Part shown: piece by piece, positions 4,978 through 7,514 of the stretch
Position numbering within the stretch: position 1 is the stretch's first letter
Layout: every line of letters starts with the position of its first letter
Source: Microbacteriaceae bacterium
GTDB lineage: Bacteria; Actinomycetota; Actinomycetes; Actinomycetales; Microbacteriaceae
DNA: 7,514 nt
Direction: 5' to 3'
NCBI GenBank assembly: GCA_025464125.1
Contig: JAODLU010000002.1
Coordinates: 1 to 7,514, forward strand
Made by a program: the position numbers and the translations under genes
Notes under the pieces: model-generated
Database searches by the model: none
What the model was told of the DNA's origin: nothing
Seen by the model: the letters and a program-made list of their open reading frames with translations, nothing else

Positions 4978-7512
4978 GTGCCAGGAGAGAACCTCACCAG
5001 GATCGAAGCCCAGGAGCGAAAGGCGCTGCTGGCTGTCGCGAGTTACGACGTAACGCTCGACCTGACCACGGGTCCCGACGTGTTCCGCAGTACGACGGTC
5101 GTCTCATTCACGGCGAAAAGCGGTTCATCCACTTTCATCGACGCGATCACGCACACCGTGCACTCGATCGACCTGAACGGCATCGCTGTGGATGTCGCGG
5201 CAGCAGATGGCGTGCGCATCCAGCTCGACGGCCTGGCAGCCGACAACGTGCTCACGATCGTCGCCGACGCGGATTACACGAACACGGGTGAGGGCCTGCA
5301 CAGGTTCGTCGACCCCGTCGACGGCGAGGTCTACCTCTATACACAGTTCGAGGTGCCGGATTCCCGTCGCGTGTTCGCCGTTTTCGAACAGCCCGATCTC
5401 AAGGCCACCTTCCAGTTCACTGTCACGGCGCCGGCAGCCTGGCAGGTCGTGAGCAACCAGCCGACGCCGCAGCCGACGCTGGCTGGCGACAGCGCGACCT
5501 GGGCATTCGAGCCGACCCCGCGCCTCTCCTCTTACGTCACGGCGATCGTTGCAGGGCCCTATGAGGTCGTGCGCGACGAGCTCACGAGCAGCGACGGCCG
5601 CGTCATCCCACTCGGCATCTTCGCCCGCAAGTCGCTCAGCCAGTTTCTTGACGCGGATTACATCTTTGAGAAGACCCGCCAGGGTTTTGCGTACTACGAG
5701 GAGAAGTTCGACTACCCGTATCCGTTCGACAAGTACGACCAGCTCTTCGTGCCGGAATTCAATGCCGGAGCCATGGAGAACGCCGGAGCCATCACGTTCA
5801 CCGAGACCTACGTGTTCAGGTCGAAGGTGACCGACGCCATCAAGGAACGCAGGGTGGTCACGATCCTGCACGAGCTGGCGCACATGTGGTTCGGAGACCT
5901 CGTGACGATGAAGTGGTGGAACGGGCTCTGGCTCAACGAGAGCTTCGCAGAGTGGGCATCCACCATCTCGACCGCAGAGGCCACCGAGTGGACAGAGGCG
6001 TGGACCACCTTCCAGGCGATGGAGAAGAGCTGGGACTACCGCCAGGACCAGCTGCCGTCGACGCATCCCATCATCGCGACGATCAATGACCTCGAAGACG
6101 TGCAGGTCAATTTCGACGGCATCACCTACGCCAAGGGCGGATCCGTACTGAAGCAGCTGGCGGCGTGGGTCGGAATCGACGCATTCTTCGCAGGCGTGGG
6201 CGCGTACTTCAAGAAGCACGAATATGGCAACACCGAGCTATCGGACCTGCTCGTCGAACTCGAGAAGACCAGCGGTCGCGAACTCACCAGCTGGGCCGAA
6301 CTCTGGCTCGAGACCGCTGGCGTGAACACCCTGCGCCCCTCGATCGAGGTCGACGCAGAAGGCACGATCACCGCCTTCGCGGTGCTGCAGGAGGCGGCGG
6401 CGGATTACCCGACCATCCGCCCCCACCGCCTCGCAATCGGGCTATACAACCTGCACGACGGTTCGCTCGTGCGGGACCACCACGTCGAGATCGATGTCGA
6501 CGGGGTGCGAACCGAGGTATCGCAACTCGTTGGCCAGAAGAAGCCTGACCTCGTGCTCGTCAATGACGAAGACCTGGCATACGCCAAGATCCGCCTCGAC
6601 GAGCAGTCGCTCGCAGTCGCAGTGCAACACCTTGCTGCCATCACAGATCCGCTGGCGCGCGCGATCGTGTGGGGCGCGGCGTGGGATGCGACGCGTGACG
6701 GCGAGAGCAGCGCGAGCGACTATGTGCGGCTGGTGCTGAACAACATCGCAGCGGAAACCGAGAGCACCACCCTTCGCACTACCCTCAGCCAGCTCGGCAC
6801 TGTTGCCCGCAGCTACGTTGCCGTGCCGAAGCGGGCCACCACGATTCGCGAGGTCGGGGACGCGCTGTGGGCCATGGCCGGGCGGGCGCAGGCTGGCTCT
6901 GACGCCCAGTTCCAGTTCGTGAAGTTCTTCGCCAACATCGCGAGCACCGATTCGCATGTTGCAGCAATCCGCGGCCTGATGGACGGAACGGCCGGTCTCG
7001 ACGGCCTTGAGATCGACACCGACCTGCGGTGGGAGCTGCTGGAAGGCCTGGTGCTGAACGGCGCCGCCTCCGATGCGGAAATCGATGCTGCGCTTGAGGC
7101 CGACAACACCTCGAACGGCCAGCAGGCCGCAGCGCGCGCAAGGGCCACTGTCCCCACCTTCACGGCCAAGAAGGCCGCCTTCGACTCACTGGTAGACACC
7201 GCAGACCTGCCGAATACGATCGTGCGCGCCACCGCTGTCGGTTACCAGCACGTCAACGATCCGTCGTCGCTCGAAGCGACAGTCGCCCCGTATTTCACGA
7301 TGCTCAATGACATCTGGAAGAACCGCAGCTACAAGATCGCCGAGTACATCATCGTCGGTCTTTACCCATCGGCGCTCGCCAGCGAGTCACTGGTCGCCGC
7401 GACCAGGCAATGGCTGGACGCCAATCCCGAGGTGCCCGCCCTTCGCCGCATGGTGATCGAGAGCCTCGCCGGAGTGGAACGCGCGCTGATGGTGCAGGCG
7501 AAGGACGCCTGA
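4978..7512 (+). CDS. pepN: Aminopeptidase N, M1 family zinc metallopeptidase
   Basis: PepN removes N-terminal residues from peptides in the cytoplasm during protein turnover. The complete 844-residue protein starts at GTG and has the full M1 layout. An N-terminal beta domain (residues about 10-200) contains QFEVPDSRRVFAVFEQPD. The exopeptidase motif GAMEN is at 264-268. HELAHMW gives zinc ligands H298 and H302 and catalytic E299. NESFAEW supplies the third ligand E321. ITYAKGG contains the transition-state Tyr384. The C-terminal part (about 530-835) is the helical ERAP1-like domain. The length and the opening NLTRIEAQERKALL fit the actinobacterial Rv2467 type. The start is set by the strong AAGGAG at 4966-4971. 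It is transcribed divergently from the Rv2466c-like gene, and the stop lies two bases before the end of the window. There is no signal peptide. All catalytic residues are present, so it should be active. Confidence 0.97.
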   Translation: MPGENLTRIEAQERKALLAVASYDVTLDLTTGPDVFRSTTVVSFTAKSGSSTFIDAITHTVHSIDLNGIAVDVAAADGVRIQLDGLAADNVLTIVADADYTNTGEGLHRFVDPVDGEVYLYTQFEVPDSRRVFAVFEQPDLKATFQFTVTAPAAWQVVSNQPTPQPTLAGDSATWAFEPTPRLSSYVTAIVAGPYEVVRDELTSSDGRVIPLGIFARKSLSQFLDADYIFEKTRQGFAYYEEKFDYPYPFDKYDQLFVPEFNAGAMENAGAITFTETYVFRSKVTDAIKERRVVTILHELAHMWFGDLVTMKWWNGLWLNESFAEWASTISTAEATEWTEAWTTFQAMEKSWDYRQDQLPSTHPIIATINDLEDVQVNFDGITYAKGGSVLKQLAAWVGIDAFFAGVGAYFKKHEYGNTELSDLLVELEKTSGRELTSWAELWLETAGVNTLRPSIEVDAEGTITAFAVLQEAAADYPTIRPHRLAIGLYNLHDGSLVRDHHVEIDVDGVRTEVSQLVGQKKPDLVLVNDEDLAYAKIRLDEQSLAVAVQHLAAITDPLARAIVWGAAWDATRDGESSASDYVRLVLNNIAAETESTTLRTTLSQLGTVARSYVAVPKRATTIREVGDALWAMAGRAQAGSDAQFQFVKFFANIASTDSHVAAIRGLMDGTAGLDGLEIDTDLRWELLEGLVLNGAASDAEIDAALEADNTSNGQQAAARARATVPTFTAKKAAFDSLVDTADLPNTIVRATAVGYQHVNDPSSLEATVAPYFTMLNDIWKNRSYKIAEYIIVGLYPSALASESLVAATRQWLDANPEVPALRRMVIESLAGVERALMVQAKDA

Positions 7513-7514
7513 AC

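Noticed and set aside
5125..6219. Long open frame of 364 codons on the minus strand
   Set aside because: It is antisense to the catalytic half of pepN. It is rich in Arg, Glu, Leu and Val, with no family motif, and is explained by codon bias of pepN.
6391..6432. Imperfect inverted repeat (GAGGCGGCGG and CCACCGCCTC) inside pepN
   Set aside because: It lies in the middle of an intact reading frame and has a 22-base loop and one mismatch; most simply a by-product of Ala- and Pro/His/Arg-rich codons.
1..7514. Defence system, prophage or mobile island
   Set aside because: All genes are metabolic or repair families in a conserved actinobacterial order; no integrase, transposase, direct repeats or composition break was seen.

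Overview
The window is GC-rich, densely coding DNA from an actinomycete. The best guess is the Microbacteriaceae, based on the form of the Nei, RpiB and Rv2466c-like proteins; I could not run a database search. Four of the seven genes (nei-type glycosylase, rpiB, Rv2466c-like DsbA-fold protein, and divergent pepN) reproduce the gene order of Mycobacterium tuberculosis Rv2464c-Rv2465c-Rv2466c-Rv2467 as I remember it. This is therefore a conserved actinobacterial housekeeping neighbourhood and not a mobile or accessory region. I saw no transposase, integrase, tRNA, CRISPR array or phage gene.

Layout, left to right. Positions 1-691 (minus) hold a metallo-beta-lactamase-fold hydrolase cut by the left edge of the window. 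Positions 692-793 are the longest non-coding stretch, with a small hairpin and the MBL ribosome binding site. Positions 794-4933 (minus) are a compact five-gene run, transcribed right to left: Rv2466c-like DsbA-fold oxidoreductase, FAD-dependent amine/amino-acid oxidase-type protein, DinB/maleylpyruvate-isomerase-like protein, rpiB, and the Fpg/Nei DNA glycosylase. Gaps are from -1 to about 30 bases, so the five are probably one operon. Positions 4934-4977 are a 44-base divergent promoter region. Positions 4978-7512 (plus) hold a complete M1 aminopeptidase N, whose stop lies two bases before the right edge. No stretch of 300 bases lacks a gene.

How the genes fit together: the operon mixes thiol redox (an Rv2466c-type protein, a mycothiol-dependent family), flavin oxidation, a fold used by mycothiol-dependent enzymes, pentose phosphate isomerisation and repair of oxidised bases. 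A link through oxidative or thiol stress is plausible but is inference.

Points most worth a second look: two genes inserted into the otherwise conserved rpiB/Rv2466c junction; a CPWA active site in place of the CPWC of the M. tuberculosis protein; a Nei zinc finger whose fourth ligand position is Asp, plus an internal extension of about 65 residues; and a very short divergent region in which two overlapping -10-like elements on opposite strands could drive a leaderless operon mRNA one way and pepN the other. I found no convincing new multi-gene system.
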